A stretch of DNA of 64,000 nucleotides, taken from an uncultured Robinsoniella sp. GTDB taxonomy: Bacteria; Bacillota; Clostridia; Lachnospirales; Lachnospiraceae. The notes beneath the pieces are model-generated. The model had not been told where the DNA came from. It searched no databases and was given only the letters and a program-made list of their open reading frames with translations. A program made the position numbers and the translations under genes. The stretch lies in contig UQGG01000018.1 of NCBI GenBank assembly GCA_900540475.1, positions 62,001-126,000 of the forward strand. Direction: 5' to 3'. This document shows positions 1-9,089 of the stretch, piece by piece; positions within the stretch are counted from its first letter, which is position 1, and each line of letters begins with the position of its first letter.

Positions 1-15
1 TGTAATCTTACCCAT
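1..15 (-). CDS. First codons of a gene running off the left edge, possibly rmlC
   Basis: Only the start is visible. An ATG at 15 opens Met-Gly-Lys-Ile-Thr and runs off the window; a second in-frame ATG lies at 27 (reading MGKKMGKIT). Neither has a convincing ribosome binding site. It follows rmlB and rmlA on the same strand, and many clostridial RmlC epimerases begin with a similar Met-Gly-x-Ile sequence, so rmlC is the best guess because no rmlC occurs elsewhere in the window. Five to nine residues cannot prove this. The gene sits directly after a leader element that also precedes tagD. Confidence 0.3.
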
Positions 16-27
16 TTTTTTACCCAT

Positions 28-135
28 TTCTATTGCAGGACTGCCTGCAATACTGCCACAATCAAACACGCTGAAAGAATCATCGTGGCTTCCTTTCTGT
101 ATCATAATTTTCTTTCAGCTTTTCACTTCTGCCTC
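28..135 (-). promoter_or_regulatory. Structured leader element, copy 1
   Basis: This is the left copy of a leader also found at 52941-53050. Read on the minus strand it has a 10-bp stem (GCTGAAAGAA at 119-110 with TTCTTTCAGC at 79-70), a GCCAC in its loop (89-85) that can pair with GTGGC (59-55) to form a pseudoknot, and a second 8-bp hairpin (51-44 with 39-32). The other copy keeps all three pairings with compensatory base changes. A mini-ORF with a strong Shine-Dalgarno starts inside the first hairpin. No promoter is visible between rmlA and this copy, so it is probably an intercistronic element read through from rmlBA. I do not recognise it as a named RNA family. Confidence 0.5.
30..83 (-). 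CDS. Hydrophobic 17-residue leader mini-ORF
   Basis: An ATG at 83 lies seven bases after AAGGA (95-91) and encodes MILSACLIVAVLQAVLQ, a short hydrophobic peptide, ending at TAG (32-30). The stop is two bases before the ATG at 27 of the next gene, which has no ribosome binding site of its own. The second leader copy encodes a related peptide (ILSTCFIVAVP after a GTG start). Conserved start position, Shine-Dalgarno and hydrophobicity support translation. The sequence could instead be conserved only as RNA structure. Translational coupling to the next gene is an inference. Confidence 0.35.
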   Translation of the reverse strand: MILSACLIVAVLQAVLQ

Positions 136-156
136 ATCCCGGAAATAACAGATCAA

Positions 157-1026
157 TTACAGACCGTTTGCAATCTCCATGAGATACTGTCCATATTCCG
201 TCTTAAGAAGCGGCTGAGCGAGTTCAATCAACTGCTCTTTGTTTATAAATCCTCTGCGGTAAGCGATTTCTTCAATGCAGGAAATATAAAGTCCCTGACG
301 TTTCTGGAATGCTGCAACAAAGTCTGCTGCATCTAATAAGGAGTCATGGTTGCCCGTATCCAGCCATGCAAATCCTCTTCCAAGAGTCTCTACATGAAGA
401 GTGCCTCTCCGTAAATACTCATTGTTCACACTGGTGATTTCGATTTCCCCTCTGGCGGAAGGTTTTACATTTTTTGCTATTTCTACCACGTCGTTGTCAT
501 AAAAATACAATCCCGGAACCGCATAATTAGACTTTGGATGCTCCGGTTTCTCTTCGATGGACAATGCCTTTCCATCTTCATCAAACTCTACCACACCGTA
601 TTCTCTTGGGTCTCTTACATAGTATCCGAAAATAGTCGCACCTTTTTCTCTGGCAGCTACATCTCTTAAAATTTTGGAGAAACTCTGTCCATAAAAGATA
701 TTATCTCCCAAAATCAGCGCAACACTATCATTTCCAATAAATTCTTCGCCAACAATAAATGCATCCGCCAATCCTCTCGGCTCTGTCTGTACGGCATAAG
801 TCATCTGCAGTCCCAGCTGTGAACCATCTCCCAGCAGATCTTCAAAAACCGGAAGATCCCTTGGTGTGGATATAATTAAAATTTCTTTGATTCCAGCCAG
901 CATTAAGATAGACAATGGATAGTAAATCATCGGTTTATCATAAACCGGCATAATCTGTTTTGAAATTGCCTTTGTAAGTGGATACAGTCTTGTTCCGGAA
1001 CCGCCCGCTAATATAATACCCTTCAT
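157..1026 (-). CDS. rmlA: Glucose-1-phosphate thymidylyltransferase
   Basis: RmlA condenses dTTP and glucose-1-phosphate to dTDP-glucose, the first step of the dTDP-rhamnose pathway and of dTDP-amino-sugar pathways, in the cytosol. The 289-residue length is normal for the short RmlA class. The nucleotidyltransferase signature GGSGTRLYPLT lies at residues 8-18, followed by the conserved KQIMPVYDKPMIYYPLS-type block, and LILGDNIFYG is near residue 104. The ATG at 1026 follows an AGGAGG site. It is downstream of rmlB with a 63-base gap and shares its promoter at 2233-2261. The product can feed both RmlB/D and the FdtA/FdtB branch at 30-31.5 kb. Confidence 0.96.
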   Translation of the reverse strand: MKGIILAGGSGTRLYPLTKAISKQIMPVYDKPMIYYPLSILMLAGIKEILIISTPRDLPVFEDLLGDGSQLGLQMTYAVQTEPRGLADAFIVGEEFIGNDSVALILGDNIFYGQSFSKILRDVAAREKGATIFGYYVRDPREYGVVEFDEDGKALSIEEKPEHPKSNYAVPGLYFYDNDVVEIAKNVKPSARGEIEITSVNNEYLRRGTLHVETLGRGFAWLDTGNHDSLLDAADFVAAFQKRQGLYISCIEEIAYRRGFINKEQLIELAQPLLKTEYGQYLMEIANGL

Positions 1027-1089
1027 TTTTATTTCCTCCTATTTAACGCAAACGAGCAGTGCCTTGGTACGGCACTGCTATATGCTTAC

Positions 1090-2166
1090 TTATTTGTACA
1101 TTTCCTGGTAATATTTCTGATAATCACCACTGGTCACATTTTTCATCCAATCTTCGTTTTCAAAAAACCATTTGATTGTCAGCTTAATGCCATCTTCAAA
1201 TTTCGTTTCCGGATACCAGCCAATTTCAGCCTTAATCTTATCCGGTGCAATTGCATATCGTCTGTCATGGCCTTTCCGGTCTTCTACATAAGTAATCAGG
1301 TTTTCACTGACTAATTCTTTTCTCGGATCACCTTCCGGCAGCATTTCCTGCAGCGTGTTCAGGATAATATGAATAATCTCTATATTCTGTTTTTCGTTAT
1401 GTCCGCCAATATTATAGGTTTCAAAAAGTCTTCCCTGCTCCTGTACCATGTCAATACCCTTTGCATGGTCTTCCACATATAACCAGTCTCTTACGTTCTT
1501 ACCGTCACCATATACAGGAAGTTTCTTACCCTGCAGAGCATTGTTGATAATCAACGGAATCAACTTTTCCGGGAATTGGTAAGGTCCGTAATTGTTACTG
1601 CAGTTCGTAATATTAGCAGGAAATTTATAAGTATCCATATAGGATTTCACCAGCATATCGGAAGATGCTTTACTTGCTGAATACGGGCTGTGTGGATCAT
1701 AAGGAGTTGTCTCATAGAAGAACTCATCCTCTTTTTCCAAAGAGCCGTATACTTCATCTGTGGATACATGCAGGAACTTTTTACCTTCCTTGAATGTTCC
1801 GTCCGGAAGCTCCCAGGCTGCCTTTGCCGCATTTAACATAACCAGCGTTCCTAATACATTCGTCTTAACAAAAACTTCCGGGTTCTTTATGCTTCTGTCT
1901 ACATGACTCTCAGCCGCAAAATGTACTACGCGGTCAATCTCATTTTCTTCAAAAATCTTCGTAATGGCATCACTATCGCAGATATCTGCTTTTACGAACG
2001 TATAATTATCACGATTTTCTACACTTCTTAAATTCTCCAGATTTCCTGCATATGTCAGACAGTCCACATTGATGATTCGAATTTCGCTGTCATATTTCTT
2101 AAACATGTAGTGAATATAATTAGAGCCAATAAAGCCTGCTCCTCCTGTTACCAGATATGTTCTCAC
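1090..2166 (-). CDS. rmlB: dTDP-glucose 4,6-dehydratase
   Basis: RmlB converts dTDP-glucose to dTDP-4-keto-6-deoxyglucose with bound NAD. It is a short-chain dehydrogenase (extended SDR): GGAGFIGSN at residues 8-16 is the Rossmann motif, HVSTDEVYG is the conserved active-site strand and YSASK carries the catalytic Tyr and Lys. At 358 residues it is full length. The start is GTG at 2166 with AGGAAA upstream. It is the first gene of the rmlBA unit, 132 bases downstream of the SGNH gene and preceded by a good sigma-A promoter. Its product is the branch point between rhamnose (RmlC/RmlD) and 3-amino-3,6-dideoxyhexose (FdtA/FdtB) synthesis, both represented in this window. Confidence 0.96.
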   Translation of the reverse strand: MRTYLVTGGAGFIGSNYIHYMFKKYDSEIRIINVDCLTYAGNLENLRSVENRDNYTFVKADICDSDAITKIFEENEIDRVVHFAAESHVDRSIKNPEVFVKTNVLGTLVMLNAAKAAWELPDGTFKEGKKFLHVSTDEVYGSLEKEDEFFYETTPYDPHSPYSASKASSDMLVKSYMDTYKFPANITNCSNNYGPYQFPEKLIPLIINNALQGKKLPVYGDGKNVRDWLYVEDHAKGIDMVQEQGRLFETYNIGGHNEKQNIEIIHIILNTLQEMLPEGDPRKELVSENLITYVEDRKGHDRRYAIAPDKIKAEIGWYPETKFEDGIKLTIKWFFENEDWMKNVTSGDYQKYYQEMYK

Positions 2167-2232
2167 TTTTATTTCCTCCAGATTTTGTTTATAAAGCGCA
2201 AAAATGCGCCGTTTTTGAATTGCGCTACGGGT

Positions 2233-2261
2233 ATTATATCAAATATTGCAGATTACAGCAA
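2233..2261 (-). promoter_or_regulatory. Sigma-A promoter of rmlBA
   Basis: On the minus strand a TTGCTG -35 box (2261-2256) and a perfect TATAAT -10 box (2238-2233) are separated by exactly 17 bases. Transcription would start about 55 bases before the rmlB GTG. The transcript would run through rmlA into the leader copy at 28-135. Confidence 0.7.
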
Positions 2262-2298
2262 GGAATATTTCTTTTCGGCAAATTTACACAATTGAATG

Positions 2299-3333
2299 CT
2301 ATTCGCCCCAAGTCTGTTTTCCTTTTTTGATAATCTTTTCGTATTTCTGATAAGATTCTTCCCAGGATGCATAGACCGGGTCATTGCGTTTATCCTGCAT
2401 ATTATAATGTTCCATAAGGTAATTTGACAAGTATCTTGTATACTTCTCACTGCCATAAATATTTACATGCTCTTTGTTATAAAAATCATGGGAAAAGTCT
2501 ATCCCCACTTCGTCATATATTTGATTAAAGTCAATAGACGGAAAGCCATATTGCGATGCCAGATCCATCGTATAATTAAATTCTTTGCGCGCTTCCAGAT
2601 CCACATTAAATGGGGACGCTACAAATAATATCTTTACATTGTTCTCATTGCAGAATTCCATCAAATCTCTCAGGACAGTCTCTACTTTTTCCTGGACCGG
2701 GGCCTGATCCCGGGTAGGCTTTGAAATCATCTCCTTCCCGTTACGCATAAAGGATGCTTTTTTCCCTACCCAAGTTCCTTTCAGATCGCTATATTTTTTA
2801 ACGAAATCTGTTTTCTTTATCTTTTCCCATCTGGAATGAAACTTGATAAACGGGATATAAAATTCCATACTTTCAGCTAATCCATAACCTCTGAAATCCA
2901 TAATCTCTTTCGTAGTTTTAAGTCTGTTAAAAGAGGGTTTCATAAATTCCACGGCCTGATGAAGCGTGGAGTCAGTGATCTGATCCACTACTTTTCTCAC
3001 GCTTCTAATTTCAACAATAAATACTTCCGGATTCTGCGTTTTGAGAACCTCCCTGATACAGCCTTTGATAGCCGCAACCGGCTGGGAGTTTGTAGTCAGC
3101 GGATACACCGCTATCCCATAATCATGGTAAGCCATAGGGGCATTCCAGTAGCGATCCGTCCCACTGGAACCAATATAAACAGCATCCAGGCTATTCTTCT
3201 CTTCCTTATAAAAGGTATTAAATCGTTCCGCACCATCCGTATTTTTAATCTTTAACACGGATGCAAGTCCACAAAAAACACAGATGGAAACGCAGAGAAA
3301 AACAAATGCCCGAAAAGCCTCCTTCTTTGTCAT
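2299..3333 (-). CDS. Membrane-anchored SGNH-type protein, probable acyl-transfer partner
   Basis: A 344-residue protein with one N-terminal membrane segment (about residues 8-27) and an extracytoplasmic domain resembling SGNH hydrolases of the DltD/AlgX type. GSSGTD at 55-60 fits the nucleophile block, and D283 with H289 in the DFYNKEHVN stretch fits the Asp-His block. Such proteins work with MBOAT acyltransferases to esterify surface glycans. Its start overlaps the stop of the YfhO-like gene by four bases (ATGA), so the two are translationally coupled. Together with the MBOAT/carrier/adenylation operon at 9-13.4 kb it may complete an acylation machine. The substrate is unknown, and the fold assignment rests on motifs only. 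Confidence 0.6.
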   Translation of the reverse strand: MTKKEAFRAFVFLCVSICVFCGLASVLKIKNTDGAERFNTFYKEEKNSLDAVYIGSSGTDRYWNAPMAYHDYGIAVYPLTTNSQPVAAIKGCIREVLKTQNPEVFIVEIRSVRKVVDQITDSTLHQAVEFMKPSFNRLKTTKEIMDFRGYGLAESMEFYIPFIKFHSRWEKIKKTDFVKKYSDLKGTWVGKKASFMRNGKEMISKPTRDQAPVQEKVETVLRDLMEFCNENNVKILFVASPFNVDLEARKEFNYTMDLASQYGFPSIDFNQIYDEVGIDFSHDFYNKEHVNIYGSEKYTRYLSNYLMEHYNMQDKRNDPVYASWEESYQKYEKIIKKGKQTWGE

Positions 3334-6068
3334 ACTCTCTTCCTCTTTTTATTATAAAAGATCATAACCACAAAAGAAATCACACCTATTCCCGTACACA
3401 GGAGTCCGGCTTTAAGACCAGGCGTAAAATACTTTAATTCCACCAAGTGATTCCCTTTATCCAGTACAATACCACTATACATGGTGTTGGTACGTAAAAT
3501 TTCCGTTTTTTTACCATCCACATAAGCTGTCCATCCTTTTGAATAAGGAATCGTCAGGCATAAGAGCTTTGAAGTATCCAGATCAATGGTTCCGGATATT
3601 TTATTGGCTGCAAATTCTGTATTTTCCAGATGGTCTGCTTTGAGCGCTTCTACCTGCACCGGATATTTTTCCATTGGCTGGCAGACTACTTTCAAGTCCT
3701 GAAACGAATATTTACCTTTATTTTTAAATTTAATTTTGATAGAGGTTAACCCGTCTTCGCTATATCCAAGATTCACAGCATGATCCCGCACTCCCTCAAA
3801 AGATCTCCTGTCGGGTGACAGCAGATATAAGAATTTGCGAATCCCATTTCCATTTATGCTGACTAACGCCTTGGAATTACGGTCACTGCCACCTTCAAAT
3901 AACAGATCTTCAAAATAGAGATAGGTCTCGGATGCTTCTGCCCCTTTAAATATAATGGTTACGGAAGATTCCTTCTTTACCCGAAACACGCCGTCTTTAT
4001 AAGATACATTTTTAGAGTCCTGCACCTCAAACGGTATTTCTTTTTCCGTAAACTTGGGATCTGCCTTATTTAAATCGGTTATCTCCTGCTCTAAAACCGC
4101 TCCCTGCATCATTGCTTCCTGCCTATTTAGCGGACTCATATTTTGATACTGATCCGTTGTGATATATTCGGAATAAGTATAACCAAAAGGCAGGCTGTAT
4201 TTATTTTTATAGATCTGGTAATTCAACCCATCCGTCTTTTCATCTTGATAAGGCTCATATCCAAAGAAAATATTATCGGATTTCCCCTTCTCTACGATTT
4301 CATACTTTACATTTGACAATGTTCCAAGCATTGCACGGTTGTCCAGGCTTTTATAGGAAAAGCTGTGATAAAAACGGTTTGCATTTTCGCTTAATGCTTT
4401 GTATACATTGCTGTCTGACTGGCTGAGATAAAAACTGGTACCGCTGACGCCATTCAGCATTGCCATATTCGTTGCGGTAGAACTGGGGGACTGGTCCAGA
4501 ATTTCAAAGCGGTTAAAGTCTCTATCTTCAATCTTACTTGCCGCCCCTGCCTGTCCGTTCACTACCTCTGAGTAAGCTTCTCCTCTTGTCACATAAATAT
4601 CCAGATTATCCTTTCTCGGAAAATAATCCAGATTTCCATACACCACAATGCTGGCAGCCGTTACCGCAAATATTGATAAGTAGGGCAGGTATCGGGTAGC
4701 ATTGTTTTTTTCGCTAATTAAGGCATTCCCTTTGTTGCTCTTTAATGATACGGCAGCCAACACTCCAACGGTAATGAACAGGATAATCCACGAAGGTACT
4801 AGAGAGATGTCTATCCCCCTGTTCCTCGTCACAATCAGGTAGCATAACAGGTAACAGATAATTCCTCCGGAAATAAATGCAATCTGCTTTTTTCTCAAAC
4901 GCTGTAAGTCCGGCAGCATTGCCGTCAATATAAATGCCAGCAGGAAACAGTATCCCCATTCCCATCTGTTAGAAGCATAGGAAAATCCATTCATGGCGCG
5001 TCCGATCATCGGGAACATAAAAAATACAGATAAAACCACAAACCCAATTGCAAGCTCTTTATGTTTTTTCCATTCCACGATCAGGAGAAGTACTGCCGGT
5101 ATTACGATAACAGCACAACCAAGAAGCGTCCAGTTGCCAATCATTTTATTAGACAACATATTAAATGGAAGTGCTTTGTAATACTGGCTGTTATAAAACA
5201 GTTGAAAAGCACGGTCTACGCTAAATCGTTCACTGGACATTAATGCCAGTGCATTTGGCAAAAATATAGCACATGCCATGAGTGCTCCCGTAATGTAGTA
5301 TCCGGCAAAATCTCTCAGGCATAAAAAGAAATTTTTGATCCGGTGCTCCTGGTAAATGAAAAAAAAACGGACGATTGCATAGACTACAATCAAAATGCTT
5401 AGCATATAAAAAAAGTAAAAGTTACTGATTCCGGATATAAATACCATTGCAATGAAAAAATAAGGCTTTTTCTTTGCAAAAATCTTTTCTATTCCAATTA
5501 GCAGCAGAGGTAAGTAAATCATTGGATTTATAAAAAAAGGATGTCTCCCTGCTGTATAAAGTGCATAAGTACAAAAAGCATACGTGAATGCACCGCAAAG
5601 CGTTGCAAATCTTCCCTTATTCATCATTTTGCAAAAGGCTGAAAAGCTGACACCTGCAAGATACATCTTGAATAGAATTAAAAATTCATAGAGATAATCC
5701 GCTCTGGATGCCGGTACAAATACAGCCAGAAGATTGAGGGGATCCCCAATCGCATAATAATTTAAGGTATTTATTACATCTGAACCATATCCTATATGGG
5801 GATCCCAAAGTGGTATGGACAATTTACCTGTGGAAAAAAATCTGGTAATAATACCTCTTAAATACTTGCCAAAATACGCCAGGGAACTATAGTGCTGATT
5901 CAGTCCATCTACTTTCCAAATCATGGATTTCCCGTCCAGCAGAAACCCCAAAAAACATGCCAGTGCAATTGCAATAAATAAAATCGTATAAACCACATAA
6001 TAGTTGATACGCTGATTCCTTGCGCTTCCCGAATCAAATTTCTTTAACCTGTTTACCATCTCTTTCAT
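3330..6068 (-). CDS. YfhO-family GT-C-like membrane protein (copy B)
   Basis: This 912-residue polytopic protein has about a dozen hydrophobic segments between residues 25 and 470, a large extracytoplasmic region (about 480-880) and a last membrane helix (about 885-905) before a basic tail. The layout and the early D-GLNQHY motif match YfhO-family proteins, GT-C-fold enzymes implicated in glycosylation of lipoteichoic or wall polymers from lipid-linked sugars. The ATG follows GTGAGGG. It is a tandem paralogue of the gene at 6211-8949, with the same length and long identical stretches such as GRHPFFINPMIYLPLLLIG. It overlaps the SGNH gene downstream. The donor and acceptor are not deducible. 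Confidence 0.8.
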   Translation of the reverse strand: MKEMVNRLKKFDSGSARNQRINYYVVYTILFIAIALACFLGFLLDGKSMIWKVDGLNQHYSSLAYFGKYLRGIITRFFSTGKLSIPLWDPHIGYGSDVINTLNYYAIGDPLNLLAVFVPASRADYLYEFLILFKMYLAGVSFSAFCKMMNKGRFATLCGAFTYAFCTYALYTAGRHPFFINPMIYLPLLLIGIEKIFAKKKPYFFIAMVFISGISNFYFFYMLSILIVVYAIVRFFFIYQEHRIKNFFLCLRDFAGYYITGALMACAIFLPNALALMSSERFSVDRAFQLFYNSQYYKALPFNMLSNKMIGNWTLLGCAVIVIPAVLLLIVEWKKHKELAIGFVVLSVFFMFPMIGRAMNGFSYASNRWEWGYCFLLAFILTAMLPDLQRLRKKQIAFISGGIICYLLCYLIVTRNRGIDISLVPSWIILFITVGVLAAVSLKSNKGNALISEKNNATRYLPYLSIFAVTAASIVVYGNLDYFPRKDNLDIYVTRGEAYSEVVNGQAGAASKIEDRDFNRFEILDQSPSSTATNMAMLNGVSGTSFYLSQSDSNVYKALSENANRFYHSFSYKSLDNRAMLGTLSNVKYEIVEKGKSDNIFFGYEPYQDEKTDGLNYQIYKNKYSLPFGYTYSEYITTDQYQNMSPLNRQEAMMQGAVLEQEITDLNKADPKFTEKEIPFEVQDSKNVSYKDGVFRVKKESSVTIIFKGAEASETYLYFEDLLFEGGSDRNSKALVSINGNGIRKFLYLLSPDRRSFEGVRDHAVNLGYSEDGLTSIKIKFKNKGKYSFQDLKVVCQPMEKYPVQVEALKADHLENTEFAANKISGTIDLDTSKLLCLTIPYSKGWTAYVDGKKTEILRTNTMYSGIVLDKGNHLVELKYFTPGLKAGLLCTGIGVISFVVMIFYNKKRKRV

Positions 6069-6210
6069 TTCATACCCTCACTTGTAATATCTGATGCACA
6101 CTTTTCTCTTTTGTTTTAAAAACTTTCAAACATCATAATTCTATCAAACTTATTCAAATCATGCAATCTGTCTTTACTTTTTTAAGAAATATTAAGAAAA
6201 ACTGCACGGG

Positions 6211-8949
6211 TCATTTCTTATATTTCTTATGGTTTCTATTATATCTTCCCATTTTAATTAAGATCAGAAACATGATTCCCAGCAGGGAACATAAAAGTCC
6301 GGCTTTCAATCCAGGCGTAAAATATTTTAACTCAATAAAATGGGTTCCCTTCTTTAATAAAATACCGCTATACATCGTATTCGTACATAGAATCTCTGTC
6401 TTTTTCCCATCCACATATGCCGTCCAGCCTTTGGAGTATGGTATAGTCAGACAGAGCAGCTTAGCGGAATCCAGTTTCATAGTTCCTGAAATTTTATTTG
6501 CAGCAAATTCCGTGTTTTGCAGATAATTTTCCTTTAATGCTTCTACATGCCCAATATATTGATCCATTGGCTGGCAAAGCACTTTCAGGTCTTTGATGGA
6601 GTATTTCCCCTTATTCTTAAATTTAATTTTAATGGAATTCAATGCCTTCTGATGATATCCTAAATTCACCGCATGGTCACGTACCCCTTCAAAATATCTT
6701 CGCCCCGGTGTTAATAAATAAATAAATTTTTTTACACCATTTGCTTTTACACTTACGGAAGCCATGGAATTCCCATTCCCTTTCCCATGATACAGCAGGC
6801 TTTCAAAATAAAGATAGGTTTCGGCTGCATCCATACCTTCAAATTCGATTGTCACGGAAGATGGCTTTTTCACGTCAAATACTCCATTTTTATAGGAAAC
6901 ATTTTTGGAACACTTCATGCGAAACGGAAGTTCACGTTCCGTAAACTCAAGATCAGCCTTATTAAAATCAGTTTGTTCATGATCCAGAACTGCCCCTTGC
7001 ATCATTGCCTCCTGTCTCTTAAGCGGGCTCAGCTTTTCATACTCCTGTTTCGGAATATATCCGGAATAAGTATACCCAAAAGGCAGACTGTATCTGTTTT
7101 TATATATCTGATAGTTCAAACTACCGGTATTTTTATCCTCATACGGCTCATAACCGTAAAAAATATTATCGACCTGTCCTTTGTCTGCGATCTCATATCT
7201 AACATTAGACAAAGTCCCCAGCATCACACGGTTATCCAGGCTTTTATAGGAGAAACTATGATTAAAGCGGTTAGCATTCTCGCTTAACGCTCTGTATACA
7301 TTACAGTCTGACTGGCTGAGATAAAAACTGGTGCCGCTTACACCATTTAGCATTGCCATATTCGTTGCCGGTGAGTCAGAATCCTGATCCAGTATTTCAA
7401 AACGGTTAAACTCTCCGTCTCCAATCTTTCTTACCGCCCCCGACTGGCTGTTAATCACCTCCTCATAAGCAGTTCCTTTAGTCACATAAACATCCCAATT
7501 GTGATTACGGGGAAAATAATTCAGGTTTCCATATAACACGATACTGGATACTATCACCGCAAATACGGAAATATAGGAGTATATTTTCAATCTACTTCCG
7601 GAAATTCTGCCTTTTCTGCCCAGGACAGATATAACTGCCAGGACAGCAATTGTGATAATCAAAATAAGCCATGACGGAATCAAAGACGTATCGATGCCGG
7701 ACTTGCTAAAAAGTAACAGATAACCCGCCAGATAGCCGGCAATCAGAGAAGATATCAGTACCAGCTGCTTTTTCTTTAAATGTAATAAATCCGGCAGCAT
7801 TGTGGTCAGGATGAAAGCCAGCAAAAAGCAGTACCCCCATGACCATCTGTTGGAAACATAGGAAAATCCATTCATTACCCTGCCTATAACCGGTGATAAA
7901 AAGAATGCTGACAACACTACAAAACCGATTACCAGTTCTTTATGTTTTTTCCACTCCCAAAATAGCAGCAAAAGTGCAGGTATCACAATAGCCGCACAGC
8001 CAAACAGCGTCCAATTCGTTATCATTTTATAGGACAGCAGATTAAAGGGCAGTGCTTTGTAATAATCTCTGTCATAAAACAATTGAAAAGCTCTGTCTAC
8101 CCGAAAACGCTCACTGGATAATAATGCCAGTGCATTGGGTAGAAAAACCGCGCACGCCAGCAGCACACCGGTTAAATAATAACCCGTAAAATTTCTCAGG
8201 CATAAAAAGAAATTTTTAACACGATGTTCCTGATAAAGTCCAAAAAAACGGATTACCGCATAAATAAAAATAAGAATGCTCAGCATATAAAAAAAATAAA
8301 AATTACTGATTCCAGAAATGCATACCATACCGATAAAAAAATAAGGTTTTTTACCTGCAAAAATTTTTTCAATCCCAATTAAAAGTAAAGGCAGATATAT
8401 CATCGGATTAATAAAAAACGGATGCCTGCCTGCCGTATAGAGTGCAAATGCGCAAAAAGCATATGTAAAGGTTCCACAAAGAGTTGCAAATCTGCCTTTT
8501 TTCATCATCCTGCAATATGCCGAAAATGCAATCCCGGCAAGGTAGATCCGGAGAAAAATTAAAAATTCATAAAGATACTCCGTTAAGGCTTCCGGCACAA
8601 ATACAGACAATAGATTCAGCGGATCTCCAATCACATAATAATTTAAGGTACTCAAAATATCAGAACCATAGCCGATATTTGCATCCCAAAGTGGTATGGA
8701 TAGCTTCCCTGTTGAAAACAGAGTAGCAATAATATTTCTCAGATACTTTCCCAAATATACCAGGGCGCTGTAATGCTGATTTAAGCCGTCCACTTTCCAT
8801 ATCAAAGACTTATCATCCAGCAAAAAACCAAAGAAACACATAAAAGCAACCGGAACAAACAATATCGTATAAACTGCATAGTAATGAAGACGTTGACTCC
8901 TTCTGTTTTTGGAATCAGCGCACTTTAACCCACGAAATATTTTATTCAT
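6211..8949 (-). CDS. YfhO-family GT-C-like membrane protein (copy A)
   Basis: Also 912 residues and collinear with copy B: the same short basic N-terminus, multi-helix membrane domain, extracytoplasmic beta-rich region and C-terminal helix with a basic tail (NRNHKKYKK). Conserved blocks include IWKVDGLNQHYS near residue 50, IPLWDxxIGYGSD, and MAMLNGVSGTSFYLSQSD in the external domain. The ATG at 8949 follows GTGAGGTT. The pair arose by tandem duplication and has since diverged throughout. Copy A lies 225 bases downstream of the MBOAT gene, with a possible terminator between them, and 142 bases upstream of copy B. Its role as a polymer glycosyltransferase is inferred from the family. Confidence 0.8.
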   Translation of the reverse strand: MNKIFRGLKCADSKNRRSQRLHYYAVYTILFVPVAFMCFFGFLLDDKSLIWKVDGLNQHYSALVYLGKYLRNIIATLFSTGKLSIPLWDANIGYGSDILSTLNYYVIGDPLNLLSVFVPEALTEYLYEFLIFLRIYLAGIAFSAYCRMMKKGRFATLCGTFTYAFCAFALYTAGRHPFFINPMIYLPLLLIGIEKIFAGKKPYFFIGMVCISGISNFYFFYMLSILIFIYAVIRFFGLYQEHRVKNFFLCLRNFTGYYLTGVLLACAVFLPNALALLSSERFRVDRAFQLFYDRDYYKALPFNLLSYKMITNWTLFGCAAIVIPALLLLFWEWKKHKELVIGFVVLSAFFLSPVIGRVMNGFSYVSNRWSWGYCFLLAFILTTMLPDLLHLKKKQLVLISSLIAGYLAGYLLLFSKSGIDTSLIPSWLILIITIAVLAVISVLGRKGRISGSRLKIYSYISVFAVIVSSIVLYGNLNYFPRNHNWDVYVTKGTAYEEVINSQSGAVRKIGDGEFNRFEILDQDSDSPATNMAMLNGVSGTSFYLSQSDCNVYRALSENANRFNHSFSYKSLDNRVMLGTLSNVRYEIADKGQVDNIFYGYEPYEDKNTGSLNYQIYKNRYSLPFGYTYSGYIPKQEYEKLSPLKRQEAMMQGAVLDHEQTDFNKADLEFTERELPFRMKCSKNVSYKNGVFDVKKPSSVTIEFEGMDAAETYLYFESLLYHGKGNGNSMASVSVKANGVKKFIYLLTPGRRYFEGVRDHAVNLGYHQKALNSIKIKFKNKGKYSIKDLKVLCQPMDQYIGHVEALKENYLQNTEFAANKISGTMKLDSAKLLCLTIPYSKGWTAYVDGKKTEILCTNTMYSGILLKKGTHFIELKYFTPGLKAGLLCSLLGIMFLILIKMGRYNRNHKKYKK

Positions 8950-9001
8950 TTCATAACCTCACTTTTGTTTTTTGACTCTCCCTTTAAACTTTAAATCATT
9001 C

Positions 9002-9027
9002 AGTATCATAAGTAAGTATCATAAGTA
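9002..9027. repeat. Two tandem copies of a 13-base repeat
   Basis: AGTATCATAAGTA occurs twice in direct tandem upstream of the first YfhO-like gene. On the minus strand each unit contains TATGAT, which resembles a -10 box, but no matching -35 box is obvious. It may be a small slippage duplication. Confidence 0.6.
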
Positions 9028-9089
9028 AGTACCCCACATTACTTCATTTTAAACTGATACTGCTCTTCCCCTTTTCATTCCCTCAGATG

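Noticed and set aside
85..336. Plus-strand frame of 83 codons across the left leader and the end of rmlA
   Set aside because: It runs antisense to rmlA and to the structured leader, with no plausible start signal.
6787..7287. Plus-strand open frame of 166 codons antisense to the first YfhO-like gene
   Set aside because: It is a shadow of the strongly supported minus-strand gene, has no ribosome binding site and no recognisable domain.
9002..9027. CRISPR-like or attachment-site repeat
   Set aside because: There are only two 13-base units with no spacers and no mobile genes nearby.
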